Assembly: GCF_000246855.1 (NCBI RefSeq)
Contig: NC_016609.1
Span: 3,224,001-3,288,000, forward strand
Length of the DNA stretch: 64,000 nt
Origin: Niastella koreensis GR20-10
GTDB lineage: Bacteria; Bacteroidota; Bacteroidia; Chitinophagales; Chitinophagaceae
Reading direction: 5' to 3'
Below, piece by piece: positions 17,382 to 27,500 of this stretch. Under the pieces are notes generated by a model. That model was not told the DNA's origin. It ran no database searches and saw nothing but the letters and a program-made list of their open reading frames with translations. Made by a program: the position numbers and the translations under genes. How positions within the stretch are numbered: the stretch's first letter is position 1; each line of letters starts with the position of its first letter.

Positions 17382-18305
17382 ATGAATTACAAATATCTCG
17401 TAATTGGCATCGACGGCACGGGCTCCCGTGAATGGATGTATAAAGACGGTAGCAACAGCAGCACTTATAAATTTATCCGCGATGTGCATTATGGCGCTAT
17501 GAATGTAGACAAGCGCTGGTACAATGGTCCCTCCAATACAGTTACCGGCAGCGATACCGAACCCATCGTACAGGAAGCGCTGGATTTTATTTATCAACGC
17601 ATCGGTTCGCTTTTTCCCGCCATTAAAAGCCAGGCCATCAAACCGCTGGAGATGTTTGATGTGAACAGCTGTATGCAGAACCAGGAACGCACCACGCAGG
17701 AATATATGGCCGGCCGCGGCTACTCCGTTAATTATCGTAAACCTGTACAAGTTACCCAAAATATGCTGGCGCATCAGCCGCTTACAACTGATGATATCCG
17801 GCTGGTACTGATCGGCCATAGCCGTGGTGGTTTGGCAACAACAGTACTGGCCAGAATGTTAAGTCCGCTCGTACGCGTATTCTTCATGGGGTTGTACGAT
17901 TCTGTTGACCGCGAAGGTTGCCTGGATGGCATGAACGTAGAGAATGTAAAATTCGTTGCGCATGCGCGCCGCCACCCCGAAGTGAAATCCCGCACTTATT
18001 TTGGTAATACTTCACTTAAATATATTGGTGTAGACCATGCAGAAGAACGTTTCTTCTATACTTCGCATGGCGGCATCGGCGGTTCATTTATTACCAACGC
18101 AAATGAAGTTTCTGCATTCGGTGATTCCTCCTGTTTGCCTACCATCGATGTGCAAACAGAACAGGGCCCCATGGAACTGATCAACAATCCCGCAGTAGTT
18201 CAAAAGTTCGGCAAAAAAATGGACCAGGTATGTGCGGACGGAAGCACAGAGGCGGATCAGTTTATTAGAACGCAGGCTAAGAAATACGGGATACCGATAA
18301 CATAG
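17382..18305 (+). CDS. Alpha/beta hydrolase, DUF2235/Tle1-like; candidate T6SS lipase effector
   Basis: This 307-residue protein starts with VIGIDGTGSREW. It carries a nucleophile elbow GHSRGG (Ser147), an Asp in GLYDSV (Asp173) and a His in YTSHGGIGG (His229). This order and spacing match DUF2235 hydrolases, the fold of T6SS phospholipase effectors Tle1. There is no signal peptide or PAAR/Rhs domain. The gene stands divergent from tssE at the border of the T6SS locus, so a secreted toxin is plausible. No obvious lipoprotein or periplasmic immunity gene is adjacent; the next gene is a LysE-type exporter separated by a repeat. A housekeeping esterase is the alternative. Confidence 0.85.
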   Translation: MNYKYLVIGIDGTGSREWMYKDGSNSSTYKFIRDVHYGAMNVDKRWYNGPSNTVTGSDTEPIVQEALDFIYQRIGSLFPAIKSQAIKPLEMFDVNSCMQNQERTTQEYMAGRGYSVNYRKPVQVTQNMLAHQPLTTDDIRLVLIGHSRGGLATTVLARMLSPLVRVFFMGLYDSVDREGCLDGMNVENVKFVAHARRHPEVKSRTYFGNTSLKYIGVDHAEERFFYTSHGGIGGSFITNANEVSAFGDSSCLPTIDVQTEQGPMELINNPAVVQKFGKKMDQVCADGSTEADQFIRTQAKKYGIPIT

Positions 18306-18399
18306 TCAGTAGTGAGTAGTCAGTAGTGAGTGGGTTCCCGAAAAGTCAGAATTCTAAATAATTGTGAGCTTACTCACTACTGACTACTCACTACTCACT
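18304..18399. repeat. Inverted word-repeat element (AGTCAGTAGTGAGT type), first copy
   Basis: Left arm 18304-18331 and right arm 18372-18399 are 28 bases each and pair at 27 of 28 positions. The 40-nt loop begins GGGTTCCCGAA and includes TCTAAATAATTG. The loop is about 33/40 identical to the reverse complement of the loop at 23554-23593. It overlaps the last base pairs of the hydrolase gene. Confidence 0.9.
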
Positions 18400-18483
18400 T
18401 GGCAACTGGCCTACCCGGTATTTACAAATTGGCCTAATAAGCATCCTACTATCAAGGTTATCTTTGTTGCAAATCCCAACAAC

Positions 18484-19119
18484 ATGATTCCTGTAAGCGA
18501 TCTCCTGCTTTTTGCACTTGCTGCATTCGGACTGGTAATCAGTCCGGGCCCGAATATGATCTATCTGATCTCGCGTTCCATTACCCAGGGGCGCAAGGCC
18601 GGACTTATTTCCTTAGCAGGTGTTATTTGCGGTTTCCTGTTTCATATTCTGATGGTGTCGTTTAGTTTAACCGCCGTGTTGTTTACTATCCCGTATGCGT
18701 ATACTGTTTTGAAAACCGCTGGGGTGGTTTACCTGCTGTACCTGGCCTGGCAGGCTGTAAAACCAGGCAGTAAAAATGTATTTGAACCGCGCACCGATCT
18801 TAAACCCGACAAGCCAGGGAAGTTATTCCGTATGGGCTTTTTAACCAATGTACTCAATCCCAAAGTAGCAGTCTTCTATTTATCCTTCTTCCCGCAATTT
18901 ATAAAACCTGCTTACGGTTCCGTGTTCACGCAAAGTTTAACGCTGGGCATTGTACAGATCATGGTAAGCTTTACCATCAACTTCATCATTGTGCTGGTGG
19001 CCGCCAAAGTAGCCAGGTGGTTCTCGGCCAATCCCAAATGGATCCGGGTACAAAAATGGTTTATGGCAAGTGTACTTACCGGACTAGCCGCTAAAATGGC
19101 CTTAGATAAAGCAAAGTGA
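18484..19119 (+). CDS. LysE-family amino-acid/metabolite exporter
   Basis: This 211-residue protein is a LysE/RhtB-type exporter of the inner membrane. It has the signature LVISPGPNMIYLISRSITQG near residues 18-37 and about six hydrophobic helices (FALAAFGLVISPGP, GFLFHILMVSFSLTAVLF, VLKTAGVVYLLYLAWQ, QIMVSFTINFIIVLVAA and others). The start is set at MIPVSDLL (18484). The frame stays open for 40 more codons, but those lie in the right arm of the repeat at 18304-18399 and read SLLTTDYSLL. The substrate cannot be told from the sequence. Confidence 0.88.
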   Translation: MIPVSDLLLFALAAFGLVISPGPNMIYLISRSITQGRKAGLISLAGVICGFLFHILMVSFSLTAVLFTIPYAYTVLKTAGVVYLLYLAWQAVKPGSKNVFEPRTDLKPDKPGKLFRMGFLTNVLNPKVAVFYLSFFPQFIKPAYGSVFTQSLTLGIVQIMVSFTINFIIVLVAAKVARWFSANPKWIRVQKWFMASVLTGLAAKMALDKAK

Positions 19120-19134
19120 TTATCAGCTTATGTT

Positions 19135-19217
19135 GCGGGTTATTAGGTTCGTGGGTTCATAAGTTATTAAGTTCAAAAACTCAATAACCTAATAATCTAT
19201 GAACTTAATAACTTATC
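19135..19217. repeat. Inverted word-repeat element (TTATTAGGTT type), first copy
   Basis: ATAAGTTATTAAGTTC (19159-19174) pairs perfectly with GAACTTAATAACTTAT (19201-19216). Bases 19171-19195 are identical to 34780-34804. It lies between the LysE gene and the DUF5686 gene and could also end LysE transcription. Confidence 0.85.
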
Positions 19218-19301
19218 TGTTAAAGTCAAATTAAACTACCTGATACTTCTTCCTCTTCACATCGAAAGGGTGTACTTTAAAGTTATAACCCTAACTCTTG
19301 C

Positions 19302-21785
19302 ATGAACCGAACTATACTATTGCTTTTCCTTATTGCATTCACGTCTGCCTGCACACAGGGACAATCGTATAAAGTTCATGGAAAAATAACAAACACCCGG
19401 CTGGAGCCATTGGCATTTGCTTCCGTTCAGGTAAAGGAATGGAAACATGGCGTGGTTACCAAAGAAGACGGTACTTATGAATTACAGTTGGATCCGGGCA
19501 AATACGACCTGGTTGTTAGTATGGTCGGATATAAAAGCCAGGTGCTCACCATCATTGTTCAAAAGAGCGATTATTTACAAAACATCATCATGGAACCGGA
19601 TGACTCCAAAGGACTTTCGGAAGTAGTGGTGAAAGGAAAATCGCGCGACCGCTCAGAAGAGATCATCCGCAATGTAATTCGTCGAAAAGATTCCATTCAA
19701 TCGGCTGCCGGGCCTTATTCCTGTACGGTATACATTAAAGCCGTTCAGGAAGATTCATTAAAAATAAAGGGAAAGAAAAAGCCGGTAAGAAATGATACAA
19801 TGACTGTACTAAATCCCGACAATCCTCATCCGGAGCTGGATAGAATGGCCATGGCTGAAATTGTGTTGCAGCTCGATCGGTCGGCACAAAACAGTATGGA
19901 AAAACGGCTGGGTGTTACGCGGCGGGGCAATACCGAGGGATTGTTCTATACCTCAACCACACAGGGCGATTTCAACTTCTATAATAATCTCATTAAAACG
20001 CGGGCCCTGTCCGAAACACCATTTCTCTCCCCTATCAGTTACAGCGGCCTGCTGGCTTACCGGTTCAAACTGATAAGAACCGAACACCAGGGAACCCGGA
20101 AATTATTTGTCATCAGCATAAAACCGCGCCAGGTAAGTAATGCTACCGTAGAAGGGGAAATAACCATCGCAGATAGTTTGTGGGTGATTATGCATACGCA
20201 ATTAAAATTCCCGGCTTACCATTTGCCTGAATATGACTTTTTTGAAGTAGAACAACAATATGATCTGATCAATGATTCGGCCTGGATGATCACGCGCCAG
20301 CAATTTACCTATTTTTCAAAAAGCAATAAATCAAAGAAGTCGGGCATCACCATTGCCACGTATAAGGATTTTGAATTACATAAACAGTTCGATAAAAAAC
20401 ATTTTGGCGTGGAAGTAAGCTCCACGGCTCAGGAGGCCTATGAAAAGGACAGTACCTTTTGGCAGGCCAACAGAACTGAACCCCTGACCGAAAAAGAAGT
20501 TCGCTTTATCCAATATAAAGACAGCATTTTCCGCGCCCGGCATACTAAAGAATACCTTGATTCACTGGACAGGGTAATCAACAAGATCACCTGGAAAAAA
20601 TGGCTCTGGAGCGGTCAGGAGTTTAATGACCATGAAAAGGAACGGCATTGGGCACTGCCAGCCCTGCCCCAATTGTACCAGCCATTACAGTTTGGTGGCA
20701 CCCGTATAATGGCTATGGTGTTTTATAATAAACGCTTCCCCAACCGCAAAGGTATTTGGATAGATCCCAACCTCAGTTATGGCATTCGCAACCACGATAT
20801 CAATGGCAGCCTGTCGGTAAAGTACTTATACAATCCCTTTAATCGTGGCATGCTGAAAGTGAGTGCAGGCCGGCAGTTTGCGCTGATCTTCCAGGGCGAT
20901 GCCTGGATCAACCAGCTCAAACGCAGCAGTGTATACCTCAATAATTCGTTGGGAATTGGCCATGAACTGGAACTGGTAAATGGTTTATTCCTGTATACCG
21001 ATCTTGAATTTGCATTTCGCCGATCGGTGAGTGATTACAAAACCAATTCGCAGGTAGATAGTTTGTTTGGCAACATCGACGCCCTTGCCAATAATCATGC
21101 CGTTGCTTTTGAACCCTACAATGCTACTTACGGAACGATCAGGCTGGCCTATACGCCGCGGCAACGGTATATAAGGGAACCGCGGGAAAAGATCATTCTG
21201 GGTTCTGCCTGGCCAACCTTTTATACGAGCGTGCGCAAAGGCATCCCTGGCATTATGAATAGCAGAGTAAACTTCGGTTACCTGGAGTTTGGCATTGAAC
21301 AGGAGTTAAAACTCGGCCTGGTCGGCATCTCGAATTACAGCGTACGCACAGGCAGTTTCTTCAATACCAAAGATCTGCGGCTGGTTGACTATAAATACAT
21401 GCGCCGGGGCGATCCTCTTCTTTTTCTGAACCCACAGGAAGCGTTTCAATCGCTGGATTCCACTTTTCCCGTATTCAAAAGGTTTTACCAGGGGCATTAC
21501 CTGCACCAGTTTAATGGCGCTCTCCTGAATAAAATTCCTTTGCTGAAGAAATTACAGCTGCGTGAGGTGGCTGGTGGCGGCTTTTTGATAGCGCCTGAAC
21601 GATCATTGCGCTATGTGGAAACCTTTGCCGGCATCGAGCGGGTTTTCAAATGGCCATTTAGTGCATACAGTAAATTTAAATTGGGGGTGTATGTGGTGGG
21701 TTCAGCCGCCAATAAGTTCAATAACCCCGTTCAGTTTAAAATAGGCATTACTACCTGGAACCGGACGAGCGGGAAATGGAACTAG
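19302..21785 (+). CDS. DUF5686 and carboxypeptidase-regulatory-like outer-membrane protein
   Basis: This 827-residue protein starts with a signal peptide (MNRTILLLFLIAFTSACTQG). A carboxypeptidase-regulatory-like beta-sandwich follows (about residues 22-95, KVHGKITNTRLEPLAFASVQ, GVVTKEDGTYEL, SMVGYKSQ). The long remainder matches DUF5686, which is predicted to form an outer-membrane barrel; it is rich in aromatic-alternating strands toward the end. Such proteins are Bacteroidota-specific and of unknown function. The signal peptide may be lipoprotein-type (SAC) or standard. It sits 31 bp upstream of the potassium channel gene on the same strand and may be cotranscribed. Confidence 0.85.
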   Translation: MNRTILLLFLIAFTSACTQGQSYKVHGKITNTRLEPLAFASVQVKEWKHGVVTKEDGTYELQLDPGKYDLVVSMVGYKSQVLTIIVQKSDYLQNIIMEPDDSKGLSEVVVKGKSRDRSEEIIRNVIRRKDSIQSAAGPYSCTVYIKAVQEDSLKIKGKKKPVRNDTMTVLNPDNPHPELDRMAMAEIVLQLDRSAQNSMEKRLGVTRRGNTEGLFYTSTTQGDFNFYNNLIKTRALSETPFLSPISYSGLLAYRFKLIRTEHQGTRKLFVISIKPRQVSNATVEGEITIADSLWVIMHTQLKFPAYHLPEYDFFEVEQQYDLINDSAWMITRQQFTYFSKSNKSKKSGITIATYKDFELHKQFDKKHFGVEVSSTAQEAYEKDSTFWQANRTEPLTEKEVRFIQYKDSIFRARHTKEYLDSLDRVINKITWKKWLWSGQEFNDHEKERHWALPALPQLYQPLQFGGTRIMAMVFYNKRFPNRKGIWIDPNLSYGIRNHDINGSLSVKYLYNPFNRGMLKVSAGRQFALIFQGDAWINQLKRSSVYLNNSLGIGHELELVNGLFLYTDLEFAFRRSVSDYKTNSQVDSLFGNIDALANNHAVAFEPYNATYGTIRLAYTPRQRYIREPREKIILGSAWPTFYTSVRKGIPGIMNSRVNFGYLEFGIEQELKLGLVGISNYSVRTGSFFNTKDLRLVDYKYMRRGDPLLFLNPQEAFQSLDSTFPVFKRFYQGHYLHQFNGALLNKIPLLKKLQLREVAGGGFLIAPERSLRYVETFAGIERVFKWPFSAYSKFKLGVYVVGSAANKFNNPVQFKIGITTWNRTSGKWN

Positions 21786-21816
21786 GTAATTACATTTGCA
21801 GGGTAAAAACATCAAA

Positions 21817-22779
21817 ATGCCTTTACTTAAGCAAGTAAATCCTGTACCCAAAATAAACGACGACACCGGCTTTAGTACCACCGGTATTATCAATGGCAGC
21901 CGGTTTATAAACAAAGACGGCACCTTCAACCTGCACAAAAAAGGGCCCTTCTGGGATCGCTTTAGTATTTTTTATACCATGATCAACCTGCCCCTGTGGC
22001 AATTCATTTGTATCATAGTCATCTTCTTTTTCAGCATCAATCTTGTTTATACCAGTATTTACTGGCTGATAGGCGCCGACCAGTTCACTGGTTTTATCTC
22101 CGGCACGCCCGGTAAAATTTTCAAGGAATTGTATTTTTTCAGTACAGAAACCTTCACAACCGTAGGGTATGGCAGGGTGAACCCGGTGGGTGATATGGCC
22201 AACCTGGTAGCGGCTGTGGAAGCTATGAGCGGCTTTTTGTCGTTTGCCCTGGCAACCGGTCTTATTTACGGACGTTTTGCCCGCCCGCGCGCCCATGTGG
22301 CATTTAGCAATGATGCTGTTATTATACCGTTCAAAGATAAAACCGCGTTGATGTTCCGGTTTGTATGCTACAAACAAAACCATGCGCTCTCCGATGTAAC
22401 TGTACAGGTAAACCTGGCCATGACGGTAAGCGAAAACGGTGAGGAGGCCAAATACCGGTATTATACCTTGAACCTGGAACGGAGTAAAATTGAAAGCATG
22501 CCCATGAACTGGACGGTAGTACATCCCATTGACAATGAAAGCCCGCTGGCTGGCTTTACCAAGGAAGACCTGGCGGCAAATGACGTGGAGATCTATGTGC
22601 TTATCCGTGGATTTAACGACGTATACGGTAATACAGTACAGCAGCGTACTTCTTATACTTACCATGAGATCCTGTTCAACCGCAAATTCATCCCTATGTA
22701 TTATGAAACACCCAATGGCACCGTGTTGGAATTGCACAAACTCAACAAACATGAAGCGGTTAAGGTTCCTGGTTTATAA
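21817..22779 (+). CDS. Inward-rectifier potassium channel (KirBac type)
   Basis: This 320-residue protein has the Kir arrangement: an N-terminal slide region, M1 helix (about 62-82), pore helix (about 104-114), K+ selectivity filter TVGYG at 115-119, M2 helix (about 127-150) and a cytoplasmic immunoglobulin-like C-terminal domain. It should form tetramers in the inner membrane and pass K+. The start is set at MPLLKQVNP (21817) because the upstream extension begins with TTG. It follows the DUF5686 gene by 31 bp, so both may share a promoter. Physiological gating is unknown. Confidence 0.93.
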   Translation: MPLLKQVNPVPKINDDTGFSTTGIINGSRFINKDGTFNLHKKGPFWDRFSIFYTMINLPLWQFICIIVIFFFSINLVYTSIYWLIGADQFTGFISGTPGKIFKELYFFSTETFTTVGYGRVNPVGDMANLVAAVEAMSGFLSFALATGLIYGRFARPRAHVAFSNDAVIIPFKDKTALMFRFVCYKQNHALSDVTVQVNLAMTVSENGEEAKYRYYTLNLERSKIESMPMNWTVVHPIDNESPLAGFTKEDLAANDVEIYVLIRGFNDVYGNTVQQRTSYTYHEILFNRKFIPMYYETPNGTVLELHKLNKHEAVKVPGL

Positions 22780-22782
22780 TTG

Positions 22783-22830
22783 CGGGCTTTGCTTTGCGCT
22801 TTTGGCTTTCGGCTTTTAGCTGTATTATTG
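22783..22830. repeat. Word cluster (GGCTTT/CGCTTTTGGCTTT) after the Kir channel gene
   Basis: Tandem degenerate words GGGCTTTGCTTTGCGCTTTT and GGCTTTCGGCTTTTAGC occur in the gap. They resemble arms of the element at 54919-55032 and the stretch at 32056-32133. No opposing arm is present here. Confidence 0.45.
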
Positions 22831-22879
22831 GCAGATTTATTGCTTGTAGTAGGGATCCTAAAGCTAACCGTACAAAATA

Positions 22880-23530
22880 ATGATAAACCAGGAAGCCATA
22901 GCGCTCGCTAAAATATTATGGAATTATCACCAGTTGCACCACACACTGATACAATCTGATTGTATCCTGGTGCTGGGCAATCTGGACACCCGCACTGCCG
23001 AACGCGGCGCCGATATTTACCTGCAGGGGTATGCTCCCATCATCATCTTCTCCGGGGGATTGGGAAAATTGACCAAAGACATGTGGGCCGAAACAGAAGC
23101 CGAGCTGTTTGCCAACATCGCTCTCGACAGAGGCGTGCCGCGCGAAGCCATCTTTATTGAGAATAAAAGCACCAATACGGGCGAGAACATTCAGTTCACC
23201 CAACAATTATTGCAGGAGAAAAACCTTAACCTGGATAGTTTTATAGTAGTGCAGAAGCCCTATATGGAGCGCCGCAGTTATGCTACGTTTAAAAAACACT
23301 GGCCCGATAAGAAACTGCTGGTCACTTCTCCCCTGCTTTCATTTGAAGAATATCCCACCAACGACATCTCCGTTGAAAAGCTCATCAATATGATGGTGGG
23401 TGATTTGCAGCGGATAAAATTCTATCCCGAAAAAGGCTTTCAGATCTACCAGGAGATACCGGATGATGTTTGGGAGGCGTACGGGAAACTGGTGGCTATG
23501 GGTTTTGATAAACAGTTGATGAAGCAGTGA
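22880..23530 (+). CDS. YdcF/ElyC-like DUF218 family protein
   Basis: This 216-residue protein matches the YdcF/DUF218 family. It has the ILVLGN start of the first strand, GADIYLQGYAPIIIFSGG, then ETEAELFANIALDRGVP and IFIENKSTNTGENI, the conserved block that holds polar residues for binding a nucleotide-like ligand. The fold is Rossmann-like and the biochemical role is poorly known; some relatives act in cell-envelope metabolism. No membrane segment is seen, so it is cytoplasmic. Its stop codon lies inside the left arm of the repeat at 23526-23621. Confidence 0.85.
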   Translation: MINQEAIALAKILWNYHQLHHTLIQSDCILVLGNLDTRTAERGADIYLQGYAPIIIFSGGLGKLTKDMWAETEAELFANIALDRGVPREAIFIENKSTNTGENIQFTQQLLQEKNLNLDSFIVVQKPYMERRSYATFKKHWPDKKLLVTSPLLSFEEYPTNDISVEKLINMMVGDLQRIKFYPEKGFQIYQEIPDDVWEAYGKLVAMGFDKQLMKQ

Positions 23531-23621
23531 GTAGTCAGTTGTGAGTAGTGAGTTAGCTCGCAATTATTTAGACTCCTGAACATTCGGGAACCCACTCACT
23601 ACTGACTACTCACAACTCACT
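23526..23621. repeat. Inverted word-repeat element (AGTCAGTTGTGAGT type), second copy
   Basis: Left arm 23526-23553 and right arm 23594-23621 are 28 bases each and pair at 24 of 28 positions. The 40-nt loop, reversed, matches that of the copy at 18304-18399. It fills almost exactly the gap between two convergent genes (YdcF stop at 23530, purU stop at 23625), where a bidirectional terminator would be useful. Confidence 0.9.
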
Positions 23622-23624
23622 ATT

Positions 23625-24452
23625 CTATTCAAATACCACTGTTTTATTCTTATATACCAAAACCCTATCCTCAAACACAATCTGCAGCGCTTTCGCCAGC
23701 ACCGCCGTCTCAATCTCCTTTCCTGCTTTCATCATATCTGCAGCCGTATGCGAATGCGTTACGGGAATGATCTGTTGCGCAATAATAGGCCCTTCATCCA
23801 GTTCATTGGTCACAAAATGCGCTGTAGCGCCAATTAACTTCACGCCACGCTCAAATGCCTGCCGGTAAGGACTGGCGCCTACAAAGGCCGGTAAAAAGGA
23901 ATGGTGAATATTGATGATGCGTCCCGTATAATGTGCTACAAAACCCGGTGATAATATGCGCATGAACTTGGCCAGCACAATATAATCAGGCGCATGCTTG
24001 TCTATCATTTGGCGCGCCTGCGCTTCAAACGCTTCCTTGTCTTTCTGCTCGTGCGATACCAGGTAAAACGGAATATCAAACCGCTGACAGATGTTCTGCA
24101 AGGTATCGTGGTTCCCGATCACGCACTGCACCTGGGCGCCCAGGGTTTTGAAATAATTACGGATAAGAATATCGCCCAGGCAATGGTATTCTTTGGTTAC
24201 CATTACCACTATTTTTTTCTCAGGCATCGGGTTCACCGTAATCATCGCGGCTGCCGGTAATACCTGTTTCAATTTCATTTCCAGTTGTTGCGGGTCGGTA
24301 TCCTGCTCCAGGTGCACCCTGATAAAAAAACGATTTTCGATTTTATCAACGTGCTCGCGCAACGAAACAATGTTCAATTGTTCTTTGGCGAGCACGCCTG
24401 TAATGCCAGCCACCAATCCTACCTGGTCTTTACATTGAATGACAACGATCAT
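23625..24452 (-). CDS. purU: Formyltetrahydrofolate deformylase
   Basis: This 275-residue enzyme hydrolyses 10-formyltetrahydrofolate to formate and tetrahydrofolate, balancing one-carbon pools. The N-terminal ACT domain (about 1-75, VIQCKDQVGLVAGITGVLA) is followed by the formyltransferase fold (about 85-275). The catalytic region INIHHSFLPAFVGASPYRQA and TAHFVTNELDEGPIIAQ contain the family's His and Asp residues. Length fits PurU. It is convergent with the YdcF-like gene, with the repeat between them. Confidence 0.95.
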   Translation of the reverse strand: MIVVIQCKDQVGLVAGITGVLAKEQLNIVSLREHVDKIENRFFIRVHLEQDTDPQQLEMKLKQVLPAAAMITVNPMPEKKIVVMVTKEYHCLGDILIRNYFKTLGAQVQCVIGNHDTLQNICQRFDIPFYLVSHEQKDKEAFEAQARQMIDKHAPDYIVLAKFMRILSPGFVAHYTGRIINIHHSFLPAFVGASPYRQAFERGVKLIGATAHFVTNELDEGPIIAQQIIPVTHSHTAADMMKAGKEIETAVLAKALQIVFEDRVLVYKNKTVVFE

Positions 24453-24594
24453 ACAAAAAACAATAAGACTGGAAAGTTAATCAATTATGGTAACAAAAAA
24501 GGTGAGCCGTCTGTCAACCGGCAGACGGCTCACATTGAAACAAGTATCCATATCCCAATCATCCCATAAATCTCAAAAATACCGGTTCAGACAG

Positions 24595-27500
24595 TTAAAA
24601 GTTGGCAGACAGGCTAACATAATAATACCCGCCGTTCATCCCAAACTGGGTAGCGTTGCGGCTGTACACAAAGCGCCCGTCGGAAGTATTACCATAGTAA
24701 ATATTCGTTTTGTCGCCCGTGCCATCCCGGAACCATTTCAGTTTATCGGGATATACATCAAATAAATTATTAGCACCAATGGTTACGCGCACCTGTGGCA
24801 GAATGCTGTAACTGATGCTGGCGTCTGTTACCACTTTGGGGTCATAGGTTTCATCTAGCCGGGGATCGGCATTCAGCGACGATACCTTGCCAAAACGGGT
24901 TGCCCGCGCCAGCAGGCCAAATTTTTTATACTGGTAATTGGCCGACAGCGATACTTTATTTTTCGGATTGGCCTTTTCTACCCGCGATTGTTCGGCCCGG
25001 TCAAAGTAAAAGTAATTACCTACCGAATCAGGCTTGGCAGGGATCTTATCAGTGCCTTTTATTTTTTGAATTTTTGTTTCATTGAAATTAGCGGCCAGTG
25101 TTATATCCAGGTTACCGGTATTAATCTGCGGACTAACCGAAAAGATGATGTCAACCCCCTGGGTTTTTGTATCAACAAAATTGGCGAATGCCTGCACCAC
25201 CTGTACATCGGTGCCAATGCCTGCATTGTTCAACACCTGGTCAACTATAGAGGTGCCGGCAGTTGTTCTTTTAAATGGCCCTGCCAGTAAAATGCGGTTT
25301 TTGATATCTATGCGATAGGCATCGACGGTAAGGGAAGTATTACGGCCGGGTTTGGCTGTGATACCCAGGCTGTAGTTAACGGAGGTTTCTTCTTTCAGAT
25401 CAGGAATACCCAACGCTTTGGCAATAGGATCGCTGTTACGCACCGTTAAGGTATTACTGGGCGTAAGCGTACCATTTATCAACTGAAACTGCGTGCTGGT
25501 ATTGTTAAAGAAGTACTGGTGAATAGAAGGCGCCCTGAAGCCGTTGCTGATGGCCCCGCGAATAGCCAATGCATCCAGTATTTTATACCGCAAGGCCAGT
25601 TTGCCAGCCAGGGCGCTGCCAAAATCACTGTAGTGTTCAAAGCGGCCGGCTACATTTACCAGGAACTTTTCGGTGATGTCTGATTCCACATCCACATAAG
25701 TGCTCAACACATTGCGGTTCTCATTCACGGCATTGGCGGGTTGATACCCCGGGAAAACCTGCGCGCCCCCGGCTTTACCACCATTAGGGTCATAGTTCTT
25801 CCACGACTCTTCCTGGCCCGGTGATATCTTGAACATGTCAACCCGCATTTCGGCGCCAAGGGCTACGTTAAACGACGACAGATTAAGCTGTGAACCGAAA
25901 TCTTTTGAAAAATCGACATTGGTAGTGCTTTGCTGAAAGGCAAGCTTACCGCAATAAAAAGAGGTGGGTGACGCATCGCCCATACTGGCGTTGTTTGAAT
26001 TGGTTACATCAAACCGGAACTGGTTGCCCCCATAGGTAGAACTTACATCCCAGTTCCAGGCGCCGGCAGTTTTTCCCTTAAAGCCCGCCATCAGGGAGCG
26101 ATCCTGGATCTCAGAACCTATATAAGGCAAAAAGCCCCGGGGATACAGATCGGCCACCACCTGGGTAGTTTGTTTGGGGTACCGGTAAAACCCAGCCGCT
26201 TTCCCTTTGCGGTAACTGTACATGCCCATTGCATAGAATTTACTTTTGGTTGAAATGGGAAGTTCCAGGTTGGCTTCGCCATAAGCATTCAGTTGTCTTG
26301 AATTGCCGATAAACATATTATTACTTCTGTCCCAGCCGCCTTTTTGAGCGATCATGGCATCGTCTATGGTGGCGTTGGCATTGTATACGGTGCCCAGGTA
26401 ATTCCCGGCCCGGTTGGTAGGGTTACGATGGCGTACTTCACCGGTAAGGTTCAACACCCCGCCTTTTTTACCCAGCTTGAAACCTTCGTTAATGCCTAAT
26501 TGCAAATTGGCGCCATCACCGGCATATTGTTGCCCGGCATGCGCAAATACCTGTGTGCCGGTTTTCTTTTTCAGCACTACGTTTATAACCCCGGCAATGG
26601 CGTCTGAACCGTATTGGGAAGCGGCGCCATCCCGTAATACTTCTATGCGTTCAATACTACTGGCAGGAATGGCGTTCAGATCGGTGCCTACACTCCCCTT
26701 GCCTACTGTTCCATTGATATTCACTAACGCCTGGTTATACCGGCGTTTGCCATTCACCAGTACCAGTACCTGGTCGGGTCCCAGGCCCCGTAAACTGGCC
26801 GGGTCAATATGATCAGTACCATCGGCTACAGTTTGGTGGTTCGAGACAAAACTTGGCGCGGTGTACTGGATCTGTTGAGTGGGTTCTATTTGTCCGGTTG
26901 CCAACAGGTCTTTGCTTGAAATAACATCAACCGGTACGGGCGACTCCACATTGCTCCTGGGCCGTAACGACCGCGAACCAACCACTACTGTAGTTAACTC
27001 AGCTATCGCATCTTCCAGTCTTATAGTCAACTGATGTTGCCCGCCAATTGTTATTTCCTGGGTTTTAAAACCAATGTAGGAAACAACCAGTACATCGCCT
27101 TCATCGGCATTGATGGTAAAAACGCCATTGGCGTTGGTGGAGGTGCCGCCGCCTTTGTTTCTTACAACAATGCTCACACCCGATAACGGATCTCCTTTTG
27201 CATTGGTTATTTTGCCGGTGATGGGAACCGGTTCTATAGCCGGCGGGTTATTGTCTGTTTCTGCTGTTGCCTTATCGGGTAGCTGCCGTTTCAGGATCAC
27301 TTTATCGCCTGCTACTTCATAATCAAGATGCAGGTAACTGCTGAGTTCATTTAATACTACTGATAATTTCTCTTTTGATTTACTGATGGTGACCAACCGG
27401 CTGCTTTGGATCAGCTTCGGACTAAACACAAATGTGATCTTTGTTTGCTCTTCTATTTTGTTCAATACATACTCCAGCTTTTTTTCTTTAATGTTCAAGG

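Noticed and set aside
18364..18483. 40-codon N-terminal extension of the LysE gene
   Set aside because: It is translated from the right arm of the inverted repeat; the family start MIPVSDLL is at 18484.
21823..22752. 309-residue minus-strand frame opposite the potassium channel gene
   Set aside because: The plus strand encodes a clear Kir channel with TVGYG; the opposite frame has no domain and is a shadow.
18304..23621. CRISPR-like repeats
   Set aside because: The words are degenerate, not separated by unique spacers, and are mirrored into hairpins; no cas genes are present.
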